Positions 11,999-22,391 of a stretch of 64,000 nt of DNA are shown in pieces; the first letter of the stretch is position 1; each line of letters begins with the position of its first letter. The notes beneath the pieces were generated by a model. It saw only the letters and a program-made list of their open reading frames with translations, was not told the DNA's origin and made no database searches. The translations under genes and the position numbers were made by a program. This DNA comes from Corbicula japonica (Eukaryota; Mollusca; Bivalvia; Venerida; Cyrenidae), in the NCBI GenBank assembly GCA_038501625.1, contig JAZAYU010000037.1, positions 806,001-870,000 of the forward strand, read 5' to 3'.

Positions 11999-13474
11999 AT
12001 GACGTCAGTGTTACAACCGCCGCAGCAGCATCCCTTCGTGGTGAGTACAAGTAAACTTAGCATCGTTAGTTGTGATTTTTTTACTTCTCTTATAACATAC
12101 ATTTTAGAAGAATAAAGTTTAGAAATAAAGGTAACGTGATTTATTTATTATATATTTTCAAACTAATTTCAGAATTTAATCCTTGTTAATTAGTTTTAAT
12201 TGTTTCGATTGGGAATGAAACATAAAAATATCATTAAACTTCCGCAGCTTTGTTTTGGTCTTTGTTTATAGACACGGGGATCAAATTCTTCGCAAAAGAT
12301 ATATGATATTTTCGCGTAGGTTTACGCGCATTTGTATTAATCTCATAAGATTAGAGCATAGTATTCAATAGATTGATTTATCGCATTTTCATCAGCGTGT
12401 AATATGAGAAAATTAAGCCAACACGAAATATTGTGATACAATGTACCATCGTAATGTATAGGATGGCAATAAGCATCGTTGAAGCGGTCTTGCTGCAGGC
12501 AGAAAGAAACACCGCGTAGATTCACTATTTTGAGCGGATTTAAAGTTCGTTAAGGTCATTTATAATAATTCTGAAATGATAAAAAAATCGAAATGATTAT
12601 CTAGTCCTTTAAAACTTAATTTCTCTTTTCTCTGTAAATACAGCAATATTGGATTGTGAATCCGCTGATGTTACTGATGTTTTCGGTGATTATTGTAGGT
12701 AAATTTTACTACGAGAAAGGACGAGCCAGTAATTCCTTAGAACATTAGGAGAAATCCTTCGAGATATATCAGGCATTAAGTCATCCAAGATCAGTAAGTG
12801 TATTTGCCTTAACCACACAATCATAAAACTAAGATAGGAGACCAACCTGTGGCTGATCCATCCCAAGTCTCTCGTTTATATTATTTTAAACTATAACTTA
12901 TTATATATGTTGTTGTTGTTGTTTGTTGTTGTATATTTCTTTCTGAAATTAATTATAAGACCTTCAGCCTAATTTTCTCTAGGTTACTTATCCACACATC
13001 TGTGAAAAATGTAAACGGGTTTAGCGAAGGAATTTGTAGGTGATTAATTCTGAACCCGTTGAGGGAAACGTGGCTGCCGAAAACGTTTATTTTTTTACAG
13101 TTATCAAAATTTCAGCGAATACGAGTATATTGTCCGTTCTAACCGTAAGCTACAATAATGGGATCGAGCGTTTTATAATTTCAAATTGATGAACGCCAGT
13201 GTTTCGAGAAAATATTGATAATGATCTCCCATTATCACAATAGATTTTCCTCGCAATTTAAAATGTTTTAGTGTTCGTTTTTTACAAAGAAAATTAGTAC
13301 AAACTGTTAAATCAAATCAAAAGTTTGAATAAGTGTGAAGTTCTTGAATACCAATATAGTTCTCCCTCTCTATTCATGCTAAAGCTTTGTGTGTTTATTT
13401 TCTTAGGAATGAGTCATCGCTACAACAACAAAAACGACACCGAGGGCTGTCAAACTTGTGTTCTCTTCAAATAA
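11999..13474 (+). CDS. Candidate three-exon single-pass membrane microprotein
   Basis: The ATG at 11999 opens a 14-codon exon ending in phase 0 at 12040 before GTGAGT. Exon 2 (12644-12698, after a TAAATACAG acceptor) encodes a hydrophobic segment (PLMLLMFSVIIV) and ends in phase 1 before GTAAAT. Exon 3 (13407-, after TTTTCTTAG) continues in frame to TAA at 13472-13474 and is followed by GTACGT, which suggests a non-coding exon further on. The product would have about 54 residues: a proline/glutamine-rich N-terminus, one membrane helix at about residues 18-33, and a polar tail with two Cys (GCQTC). The in-phase joins and the TATA box support it. I do not recognise a family. Confidence 0.35.
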
Positions 13475-14043
13475 CCGGTACGTTAAAATCATATCGTATT
13501 TTTAAATATACATGTATATGACTCATATTATGAGATTTTTTTAATGCACCTGCGATATGTTATTCGTACCCGCAGTTTTTGGCTCAAACGGTGTAGACTC
13601 AGTTCAACATAAAATTATAAAATCCGGGTTAATGTAGAATCAAACTAGTCTGAATAGATTTTCTAAAACAATGCCTCTACTTAAATATTCGAGACTATTC
13701 TTCTGATAAAAAATCATATTAAAAAAAAGTGACATAATATGCATATAGGGAGTGGCCACATTCAGCAGACACCGCCCCCACACTGCCAAAAGTTTATTTT
13801 GTACAATATATTGAACCGTTACATATTTGATACATCAGTTTAAACAAAAGTTTTATTTTAAATGAATATGTACCTATCTGAAAGTTTTTGTTTAAATTAA
13901 TGTGTTTGTTGAGTGGTTGAATGTATATATGTCACCATCAATCTTACATTATAAAACGGGCGTTTATCTGTCAAAATGTGACCTGACTTACATCTTATTA
14001 ATTATCAAAGTCGTCCGTATATCAATTAATAGTGTCAGTTTTT

Positions 14044-15694
14044 AGCTCACCTGAGCACGAAGTGCTCATGGTGAGCTTTTGTGATCGCCTGATGTCCGTC
14101 GTCCGTCGTCCGTGCGTGCGTGCGTCCGTGCGTCGTCAACTTTTTCTTCAAACGACTTCTTCTCCTGAACTCCTGGGCCAATCTTGCTGAAACTTGGCAG
14201 GAATGTTACTTGCATGAAGCTTTACCAAAATTGTTCAAATGGTTCCGGTCCATTGCCTATCTAGGTCACAGAGGATAAAAATAGATTTTGAACATGAAAT
14301 TTTAAAAAATCTTCTTCTCTGAAACCGTAAGGCCTAGAACTTTGATATTTGTTGTGTAGCATCACCTAGTGGTCCTCTACCAAGATTGTTCAAATTATAG
14401 CCCTGGGGTCAAAATTGGCCCTGCCCCAGGGGTCACTTCATTTTACATAGACTTATATAGGAAAAACTTTAAAAATCTTCTTGTCTGAAACCACAAGGCC
14501 TAGAGCTTAGATATTTGGCATTTAGCAACCTCTAGTGGAACTCTACAAGGAATGTTCAAATTATTTCCCTGGGGTCAAAATTGGCCCTGCCCCAGGGGTC
14601 ACTTCATTTTACATAGACTTATATAGGAAAAGCTTTAAAAATCTTCTTGTCTGAAACCACAAGGCCTAGAGCTTAGATATTTGGCATTTAGCAACCTCTA
14701 GTGGAACTCTACAAGGATTGTTCAAATTATTTCCCTGGGGTCAAAATTGGCCCCGCCCCACGGGGGCACTTCATTTGACATAGACTTATATAGGAAAAGC
14801 TTTAAAAATCTTCTTGTCTGAAACCACAAGGCCTAGAGCTTAGATATTTGGCACTTAGCAACCTCTAGTGGAACTCTACAAAGATTGTTCAAATTATTTC
14901 CCTGGGGTCAAAATTGGCCCCGCCCCAGGGGTCACTTCATTTTACATAGACTTATATATGAAAACTTTAAAAATCTTCTTGTCTGAAACCACAAGGCCTA
15001 GAGCTTAGATATTTGTCATTTAGCATCCTCTAGTGGAACTCTACAAAGTTTGTTCAAATTATTTCCCTGGGGTCAAAATTGGCCCCGCCCCAGGGGTCAC
15101 TTCATTTTGCATAGACTTATATAGGAAAAACTTTAAAAATCTTCTTGTCTGAAACCACAAGGCCTAGAGCTTTGATATTAGGCATTTAGCACCCTCTAGT
15201 AGAACTCTACAAAGATTGTTCAAATTATTTCCCTGGGGTCAAAATTGGCCCCGCCCCAGGGGTCACTTCATTTTACATAGATTTATATAGGAAAAACTTT
15301 AAAAATCTTCTTGTCTGAAACCACAAGGCCTAGAGCTTAGATATTTGGCATTTAGCATCCTCTAGTAGAACTCTACAAAGATTGTTCAAATTATTTCCCA
15401 GGGGTCAAAATTCCTCTACCAAGATTGTTCAAATTATAGCCCTGGGGTCAAAATTGGCCCCGCCCGGTAGGGGTCATGTGTTTTCCTTATAAATATAGCA
15501 AAAACTTAAAAAATCTTCTTCTCCAAAACCGCAATGGCTAAAAGTTAGATATTTTGCATGAAACATTGTCTAATAGACCTCTAACAAAGTTGTTCAAATT
15601 ATGGCCCTGGGGTCAAAATTTGCCCCGCCCCAGAGGTCATGGGTTTTCCTTACAACACTCAGGTGAGCGACCCAGGGCCCTAAGGGCCCTCTTG
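14044..15694 (+). mobile_element. Helentron-like non-autonomous element A with 166-bp tandem repeats
   Basis: The left end is a hairpin (AGCTCACC ... GGTGAGCT enclosing TGAGCAC GAA GTGCTCA) right after a T run. A GTCCGTCGTCCGTC-rich segment follows. The right end has CTCAGGTGAG (inverse of the left CTCACCTGAG), then the stem-loop GGGCCC-TAA-GGGCCC and the terminus TCTTG before TTTAA. About seven 166-bp repeats fill the middle. Asymmetric inverted ends, a 3' hairpin, internal tandem repeats and T/T flanks fit Helentron-derived elements, which replicate by the Rep/helicase of an autonomous relative. No protein is encoded. Confidence 0.65.
14315..15440. repeat. Tandem array of about 166-bp units inside element A
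   Basis: The string TTGTCTGAAACCACAAGGCC recurs at 14481, 14647, 14814, 14979, 15145 and 15311, with spacings of 165-167 bp. Diverged units flank the array. Unit-to-unit identity is high in the middle. Confidence 0.95.
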
Positions 15695-16038
15695 TTTAAT
15701 TTCGTACTGTCATAGCAATTACTTATTTATGCGAAAAAGTTATTTTGCCATGTATAAGTTTAGAATAAATGACTTTATTTGTCCTAGATGGAGATGAATG
15801 GTGAGTGAAGCCGACAGACGTTTAGATTCAAAGGAGGTGAACTGAGACTTTGACAGAACACCTGTTTTCATCGTATCGCGTTCCTACTGTCATAACATGA
15901 TACGCCGACAGTTTAGTGAAGACTTTCAAGACAACTCTTAAAGGCGGTGATGTCATCGAGTGTGCAGACAATGGGCGTATATGAAAGGGTCAACTATAAC
16001 CGAGACATTTCTTCTTGATTTCAGTTAATTAGTTTATT
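15695..16038. other. Non-coding stretch
   Basis: No ORF, splice-bounded exon or repeat terminus with clear support. Confidence 0.4.
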
Positions 16039-16123
16039 GTAAGTGTACATTAATCCATTTTCTCCTCAAATCCATTGCCAGTTAAGCAAGTTTTGTCTGT
16101 GCATCTGAAATCAAAGTATATAA

Positions 16124-16154
<31 letters not shown>

Positions 16155-16196
16155 GTAAATAAGTAAATAAATAAATAAATAAATAAATTGTAATGT
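16039..16196 (+). repeat. SINE-like tail unit with (AAAT)n array, copy 1
   Basis: The sequence AATCCATTTTCTCCTCAAAT, then CCATTGCCAGTTAAGCA and CATCTGAAATCAAAGTATAT, leads into a long interrupted AAAT array. The same unit ends in an AAAT array at 17266-17403 and 17836-17983. A fixed body followed by a simple-repeat tail is SINE/LINE-like; the head of the element was not identified. Confidence 0.55.
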
Positions 16197-16199
16197 TTA

Positions 16200-16316
16200 A
16201 AGAATAATATAAAAAATCAAACTTACTGTTGAAGAAGTCTGGTATTTTGATCCAATGACCGAGCCCACAAGTCTTACCAGTTTGTTTGCCCCTTTTATTC
16301 TAACAAAATGTAACGT
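16200..16316 (-). pseudogene. Inverted copy of a DUF6589-like gene exon
   Basis: Bases 16200-16316 are the reverse complement of 5880-6000, including the 73-bp exon and its GTAAGT donor. Only this exon is present. Confidence 0.75.
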
Positions 16317-16800
16317 GAATTATGAAAATGCCATCCGAATCATTCATTTCATTAGCTAGACGAAAAAGATTGAAAGATTCTCTTTTAGCAGACGAACAGA
16401 GTATAAAACATCAACGAATCAACCAGGTGTAAGGTCGCCAAAAATATCTGTAAAATTCAGCACCCTCATTTATCTCAGTTAATAACGTAACCGGGCAATT
16501 AATTTCCACATTGTTACTTCAGAACATCTTTCTTACATGACATTATCTATCTACTTGATTATTATTAATTTTATTTTAACTTGATTATTTATGATAATGT
16601 TTATCTTCAAGATCATAATTTAAGACAATCCGTTTGTTTTTCAAATGCGCAAAAATATGTAAACGTTAAATTATATATCAAACGAGGCTGTTAACCACCA
16701 TTTAGGTATCAAAGGAGTTTAACAAAAACGGTTCAGTTAAACAACTGTTGTTGTTTTTTCATGCATCTACTTAGAAAGGATCAATTAAACATCGATGTTT
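16316..16800 (+). repeat. Dispersed repeat family A, copy 2
   Basis: Reverse complement of 2338-2815 and direct copy of 24170-24650. It is joined directly to the inverted exon copy at 16200-16316, an arrangement not seen at the other two sites. Confidence 0.8.
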
Positions 16801-17340
16801 CATTTATTTATTTGAAAACTTATGTGAAGTTTAACAGTGCAGTTTTTCAATTTAGTTTTGCTTAAAGCCTAGTTTTATATCAAATGGTTTAGTATATTTA
16901 ATATAAAGGTAAACTCCAACATGAGTTAGATAGCTCCCCTATTTTTTGAACAGTCAAGCTACAATATTTGGGTTGTTCAAAGTAAGGCTACACTTTTAAC
17001 AACTTGGCTCTAAAAGTATAAATTGTTTTCCTTTAAACTTTTTAAATAAATATAATAATAAATAAATATATTGCAATCTACAAATTTTGTAGCAAAAATA
17101 ATGTCCACATGGAATTGCCATGCATGTTGGCATGTTTGGGCACTGTGAGTTAACATGGCACTTATCCATGTGGAGCAAATTTAGTGCGGTTTCCAATTTT
17201 TCGGAAGTTTTCCGAATATTATTTATCTGTTTTTCAAGATACTGTTTTTCTTTGTTATTGTACCGATACAATCAATCCATTTTCTTCTCCAATCCACTGC
17301 CAGATAAGCAGGTTTGTCTGCGCATCTAAACTCAAAGTAT

Positions 17341-17341
17341 A

Positions 17342-17372
<31 letters not shown>

Positions 17373-17403
17373 ATATAAATAAATAAATAAATAAATAAAT
17401 AAA
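17341..17403. repeat. (AAAT)n microsatellite
   Basis: An almost pure AAAT array closing a SINE-like unit. Confidence 0.95.
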
Positions 17404-17910
17404 CATTGTGAGTTAACATGGCACTGATCCATGTGGAGCAAATTTAGTGCAGTTTCCCGTTTTTCGGTGGTTTTCCGAATATTATTTATCTGTTTTTCAA
17501 CATACTGTTTTTCTTTGTTATTGACAAACGCGAAGTTTGTACTTTCGCGGAAACACTCATGCGCCTTTTCGAGGTGATCAACGCTCGCTTTCATATCTCG
17601 GTATGTGGACTGTTGGTCGTGGTACTGTTTTATGAATGCTTTAAACTCTTCACTTTCCTTCACAACTGTACCGATATTCTCTGTACCGCCATGCATGTTG
17701 GCATGTTTGGGCACTGTGAGTTATCATGGCACTTATCCATGTGGAGCAAATTTAGTGCAGTTTCCCGTTTTTCGGAAGTTTTCCGAATATTATTTATCTG
17801 TTTTTCAACATACTGTTTTTCTTTGTTATTGTACCGATACAATCAATCCATTTTCTTCTCCAATCCACTGCCAGATAAGCAGGTTTGTCTGCGCATCTAA
17901 ACTCAAAGTA

Positions 17911-17916
17911 TATTTA

Positions 17917-17963
<47 letters not shown>

Positions 17964-17983
17964 AGAAATAAATAAATAAATAT
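17911..17983. repeat. (AAAT)n microsatellite
   Basis: An AAAT array with rare interruptions closing the second SINE-like unit in this cluster. Confidence 0.95.
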
Positions 17984-18131
17984 TGCAATCTACAACTTTT
18001 ACAACAAAAATGATGCCCACATGGAATTGCCATGCATTTTCTTGATCTGAAAAAATATGTAATAATTAAACCCTTATTTTAATTGTTTTAATAAGATTTT
18101 TAATTTGCTTGTTTATTTCTTTCTCATTTTT

Positions 18132-18302
18132 AGCTCGCCTGTCACATAGTGACAGGGTGAACTTTTGTGATCACCCATCGTCCGGCGTCGGTCGTCCGTC
18201 CGTCGTCCGTTCACAATTGTTGTCCGCACTCTAGCGGTCATAATTTTTATCCGATCTTCTTCCAACTTGGTCAGAATGTTTATCTCATTGATTGAAGATT
18301 TT
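18132..18302 (+). mobile_element. Left-end fragment of a Helentron-like element (family B)
   Basis: It begins AGCTCGCCTGTCACATAGTGACAGG after a T run, has the GTCCGTCCGTCGTCCG segment, and then breaks off at about 18302 into the duplicated segment. It matches the first 170 bp of the complete element at 19136-20076, but one stem base is changed (CTCGCC). Confidence 0.65.
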
Positions 18303-19135
18303 TAGAGTTTTTAAACTGATGATACCATACAGTTTAAGTGTACCTTAATTTACTTATGTTTAGTAACGGAACAAAAATGTACAAACAAAGGAACCAAAAA
18401 TACACACTGTGTACACCGCCCAACGCTAAATCTCTACCCCATATCAAGTAGTACGCTGAAAAAAAAGAAAATTATATGTAGAGTATCTTTTTACGAAACT
18501 GAAAAGAATTGAAAGTCATAACTAAACAATAAATAGGAGATAGGAAAATAAACTATTAAAACCTTATTAGCAAATATTATATAATTCAAGTCTTGTCATT
18601 TAACTCTATTCAACCGTTGTCTTTGTATTTAGGGTTTATTGTTTTGTTTATTTTACTCAAAGGTATTTAATGATAATTGTTTTGTAGGCTGTATAAATAA
18701 AGAGAAAATTCGTATCAATAAAAAAAGCCATAATAATATGAAATCTTACCTAAAACTTCTTATAGGACCGTTCATGGGTCTAACGAATCCACTTATGAAC
18801 GCCGTGTTGCTTTCATTTAGATTCCCTCGACAGAATGGACAGCTGTGAACATTTTGGAGTTTTCCCCTGCAATCTGTACAAAGTTCTTTTGCGCATCTTT
18901 TGCTATCAAAAGTTGATTCCTTTGTCTCTAAACATATTTGACAGTCTTGACGTTTGTTTTCCTCCCTCTTTTCTTCTATCTTTATTTTTCTTCAATTCTT
19001 TCCTTCCAAATTAAAAAACTTTCTCTGCTCATTTTGTATGGAATGATGAAAAATGAATGATGCCGACTATAACTTGCGAGGAGTCCGTGGCCTAGTTTAC
19101 GTCAGTCATTGGCGCTGTTTTAATTGTTTTTTTTT
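18303..19135. repeat. Locally duplicated segment, copy 2, left part
   Basis: Paralogous to 4940-5790. It includes a decayed copy of the RING exon (minus strand, about 18750-19046) that has lost one Cys codon in the CKRC motif and has no continuous frame. Homology is broken at 19136 by the inserted element and resumes at 20077. Confidence 0.85.
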
Positions 19136-20076
19136 AGCTCACCTGTCACATAGTGACAGGAAGAGCTTTTGTGATCACCCTTCGTCCGTCGTCCGTCCGT
19201 CCGTCGTCCGTCCGTCGTCCGTTCACAATTGTTGTCCGCATCTTAGCGGTCATAATTTTTATCCGATCTTCTTCAAGCTTAGTCAGAATGTTTATCTCAT
19301 TGATAACTAGATCAAGTTCGAAACTGGGTCATGTATCCTTGAAATCTAGGTCACTGGGTCAAATTATTGAAAAATCTGGTCCGCACTATAGCAGTCTCAA
19401 TTTTGGTGTGATCTTCTTTAAAGTTGGTCAGAATGTTTATCTCAATGATATCTAGATCAAGTTCGTACCTGGGTCATGTGACCCTTAAAACTAGGTCAGA
19501 AGGTAAATTTAAAGAAAAAGTTTGTCTGCACTGTAGGGGTCTTAATTTTGGTCCGATCTTTCTGAAACTATGTCAGAATGTTTATCTGATTGATATCTAG
19601 GTCAAGTTGGAAACTGGGTCATGTGACCTTGAATTCTAGGTCACTAGGTCAAATTATATAAAAATCTTGTCTGCACTCTAGTGGTCTTCATTTTGGTGCA
19701 ATCCTGTTTAAACTTGGTCCAAATGTTTATCTCTATGATATCTAGATCACGTTCGTAACTGTGTCGTGTGACTCTTAAAACTAGGTCAGTAGGTCAAATT
19801 AAGAAAAAAAGCTTGTCTGCACTCTATAGGTCTTAATTTTGGTTGGATCTTCTTCAAGCTTGGTCAGAAAGTATATTTCAATGATATCTAGGTAAAGTTT
19901 GAAACTGAGTTATGTGAACTTGAAATCTAGGTCACTATGTCAAATTATATAAAAAATTTTGTCTGCACTCTAGCGGTCTTAATTTTGGTCCGATCTTCTT
20001 CAAACTTGGTCAGAATCTCAATGATATCTAGGTCAAGTTTGACAGGTGAGCGATTTAGGGCCAATTGGCCCTCTTG
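19136..20076 (+). mobile_element. Helentron-like non-autonomous element B, complete, with 145-bp repeats
   Basis: The left end is AGCTCACCTGTCACATAGTG then ACAGG (hairpin CCTGTCAC/GTGACAGG). The right end is TTGACAGGTGAGCG, the stem-loop GGGCCAATTGGCCC, and TCTTG. The left CTCACCTGTCA and right TGACAGGTGAG are perfect inverses. About six 145-bp repeats lie between. The paralogous segment at 5782-5800 shows the empty site, a run of nine T followed by A, so the element entered a T run. No protein is encoded. Confidence 0.8.
19281..20030. repeat. Tandem array of about 145-bp units inside element B
   Basis: The (A/G)GTCAGAATGTTTATCT motif or its variants recur at 19281, 19426, 19571, 19716, 19862 and 20009, with steps of 145-147 bp. 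Confidence 0.9.
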
Positions 20077-20189
20077 TTTAAATTATTCTCATTCCATTCG
20101 TTTATAGGACAACCCCCTTATATTTTTAGCTAATCAACTGCCCCAACCGTTACGTTATTGTAACTCGTAAAGAAAAGTAAAAATCTACT

Positions 20190-21760
20190 TTTTGTGCTTT
20201 CATAGATTTCCGGAAAGCATTCGATTCCGTTGGTAGACACCTACTTTGGCATAAACTGTCTAATATTGGCATGTCAACCAAAATGTTATCAGCAGTGAAA
20301 TCGTTATACCCTGATATATCATGTTGTGTACGTGTAAATGGATTTCTAACAGATTGGTTTAATGTTAATACCGGTTTGCGTCAGGGCTGTTCTTTATCAA
20401 GTATTTTATTCAACTTTTTTATCAATGATCTTGCTGTTTAAGTGAAAGGTTTGCACAAAGGTATTAAAATTGGTGATGAAGATATTTGTATACTTCTATA
20501 TGCTGAAGATATTGTTTTGATTGCTAAAAATGAAAATGACCTACAAGCCATGTTAACATTACTAAATGACTGGTGTACAGCCAACGGCTTGTTTGTTAAT
20601 ATAAGTAAAAGTAATATTATTCACTTTCGGTCAGAATCTGTACAAAGATCTGAATATGTCTTTTACTGTGACAGTCTGTATAAGAATATGCTAATAGTTA
20701 TTTGTATCTTGGTATTCCATTATCTGAATACCTTGACTTTGGTATAACAGCAAAAGTGGTCGCTCAGAGTGCTGGCCCTCATTGCAAAGTTTAAGAATTG
20801 TGGTGGGCTACCGTATGATGTATATACAAAATTATATACAATACCTATGTTGTCCCTGTAATATCATATGGTGCAGCCGTGTGGAGAACCAAGTCTTATT
20901 CCTGTATTAATGCAGTTCACCATAGAGCAATAAGATTTTACCTGGGCACGGGCAAATACACTTCAAACTCCGCTGTTCAGGGTGAAATGGGCTGGAAGCC
21001 TATTTTACATGAACAGTGGAAAGTAGTCTGTAATCATTGGTCAAGATGTTTATATTATGATGATTCGAGAATAAATAAGAAAATTTTGAATTGGTCATTG
21101 AACAAAGGTAATATTAGATGCAAGAATTGGGCTAACACTGTTACAGAAAAACAAAAGTCATTTAGTCTAGATAGGTATGCTAATTTAACATTTTCTTGCA
21201 ATTAGTTTCTTAATGATGTATCTGACGTGTAGATGCATAATCATGTTCAAAATTGGAAGGCTGACTTAGAAAGGGCGACGGCTATAAATGGTACTGGTGG
21301 CAATAAGCTCAGAACATATAATCTATTTAAGTCTACATATAATGTTGAACCGTATTGTAAATTAAACATGTCATTTGGGCACAGGTCTGCATTAGCTAAA
21401 TTCCGATGTGGTGTGGCACCACTTCGGATAGAAACTGGGCGCTTTGAGAATTTGCCATTAATTGAAAGAAAATGCACTTTTTGTATGGACAAGGTGGAAA
21501 CAGAAATGCATGTTGTACTGGAGTGCCCTATGTATGTAATAGACAGACAAATATTATTCGAAAAAAGAAATTCTGTCAATGCTAATTTTCATACCATAAG
21601 TACTTCTGAGAAGATTAAGTTCATTTTCACCCACCCAGATGTAATAAGAACCATAGCAAAAACCTGTTTTAATATTTTAAAATTTAGAAATAATCAACTT
21701 TTTATGAGAAATGGTGGTTAATTGTAATATAGATATAATATTTTAAAGACTTTTTGTGTG
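20190..21760 (+). pseudogene. Degenerate LINE reverse transcriptase fragment
   Basis: A broken reading of the reverse transcriptase starts near 20195 (CAFIDFRKAFDSV), passes GLRQGCSLSSILFNFFINDL, hits TAA at about 20440, and continues in 20442-20747 with YAEDIVLIAKNENDL, where the catalytic YADD has become YAED. Later frames (20879-21205, 21233-21721) match the C-terminal part of the intact LINE at 52-56 kb: GRFENLPLIERKCTFC, a CxxC-H-C knuckle, and EKIKFIF. Several stops and frameshifts and the lost catalytic Asp mean that it is dead. It belongs to the same general clade as the 52-kb LINE. Confidence 0.8.
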
Positions 21761-22108
21761 TTAAACTAAAATATTTTTGCTAATCCAACTCCAGATGATT
21801 CGTTTTATTATTGTGGAAACTTGTCTTAATCTAAAGTGTACTTGTTTCTTAATACTTTGACATGAAAATGTGCTGATTCTTGATTCAGTTGCCAGTTTCC
21901 TTGTATACTTGAATTTTACAATACATTCTGGATTGTGATAAGCAAAGATATTAATATTTTAAATGTATAAATGTAATTTATCGTAGTGAACTTAATGTCT
22001 CTTATAGTTCTATATTAGAACGGCCATTTACAAGTTATTTTTTATTTAATGTTTTATGTAATGTTTTAATATGTAATGTTTTATGTAAATGGATGAGACA
22101 ATAATAAA

Positions 22109-22205
22109 CTTACGTGTTAGAAGATTTAACCCAAATAAAATAAACTTCTATTGTGATATAAAACTTTTATAATGTTCTTGCGATTTATCAAATAAAACTC
22201 AACTT
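22109..22205. repeat. Shared 97-bp module, copy 1
   Basis: Nearly identical to 29293-29387, sharing GTGTTAGAAGATTTAACCC, AATAAAATAAACTTCTATTG and TGCGATTTATCAAATAAAAC. It lies just after the dead LINE here and after the Fanzor pseudogene there, so it may be the 3' end of a transposon. Confidence 0.85.
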
Positions 22206-22214
22206 CAGCAGTTA

Positions 22215-22388
22215 AGCAGATAAGTGGGTTGGAGTCTTTTCACCAAGACAACTTGTACTTGTTTTGTGATATGAGAACCTGTTGGGGCAAGTGTGAGGTT
22301 GGTGCACCCTAGAACCTGGTTTAAACCCCCAGTGGCAATTTGATTTGCCACTGACCGTTCCAAGGCGGTAACCCCTCGGGTTCTCATT
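22215..22388 (-). repeat. SINE-like repeat, copy 1
   Basis: Text around CTAGAACCTGGTTTAAACCC and GGCAATTTGATTTGCCACTG recurs inverted at 57680-57765. GGTTTAAACCC resembles a tRNA B-box with three mismatches, so a tRNA-derived SINE is possible but unproven. Confidence 0.4.
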
Positions 22389-22391
22389 TTT

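Larger units (their letters stand above)
16996..18050 (-). pseudogene. Tandem partial copies of the coiled-coil/RING-like gene
   Basis: Three inverted fragments of the 9540-10098 gene follow one another: 16996-17271 (coiled-coil end plus CPNMPTCMAIPCGH), 17400-17714 (longer upstream part) and about 17690-17842. The last stretch, 17985-18130, fuses the ring segment to the intron/acceptor region, so the coding middle is deleted. (AAAT)n arrays at 17341-17403 and 17911-17983 separate the copies. The first fragment keeps a Cys codon where the 9.5-kb gene has TAA. None contains a whole gene. Confidence 0.7.

Noticed and set aside
16104..16196. AAAT arrays considered as a CRISPR-like or regulatory array
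   Set aside because: Plain tetranucleotide microsatellite without spacers.
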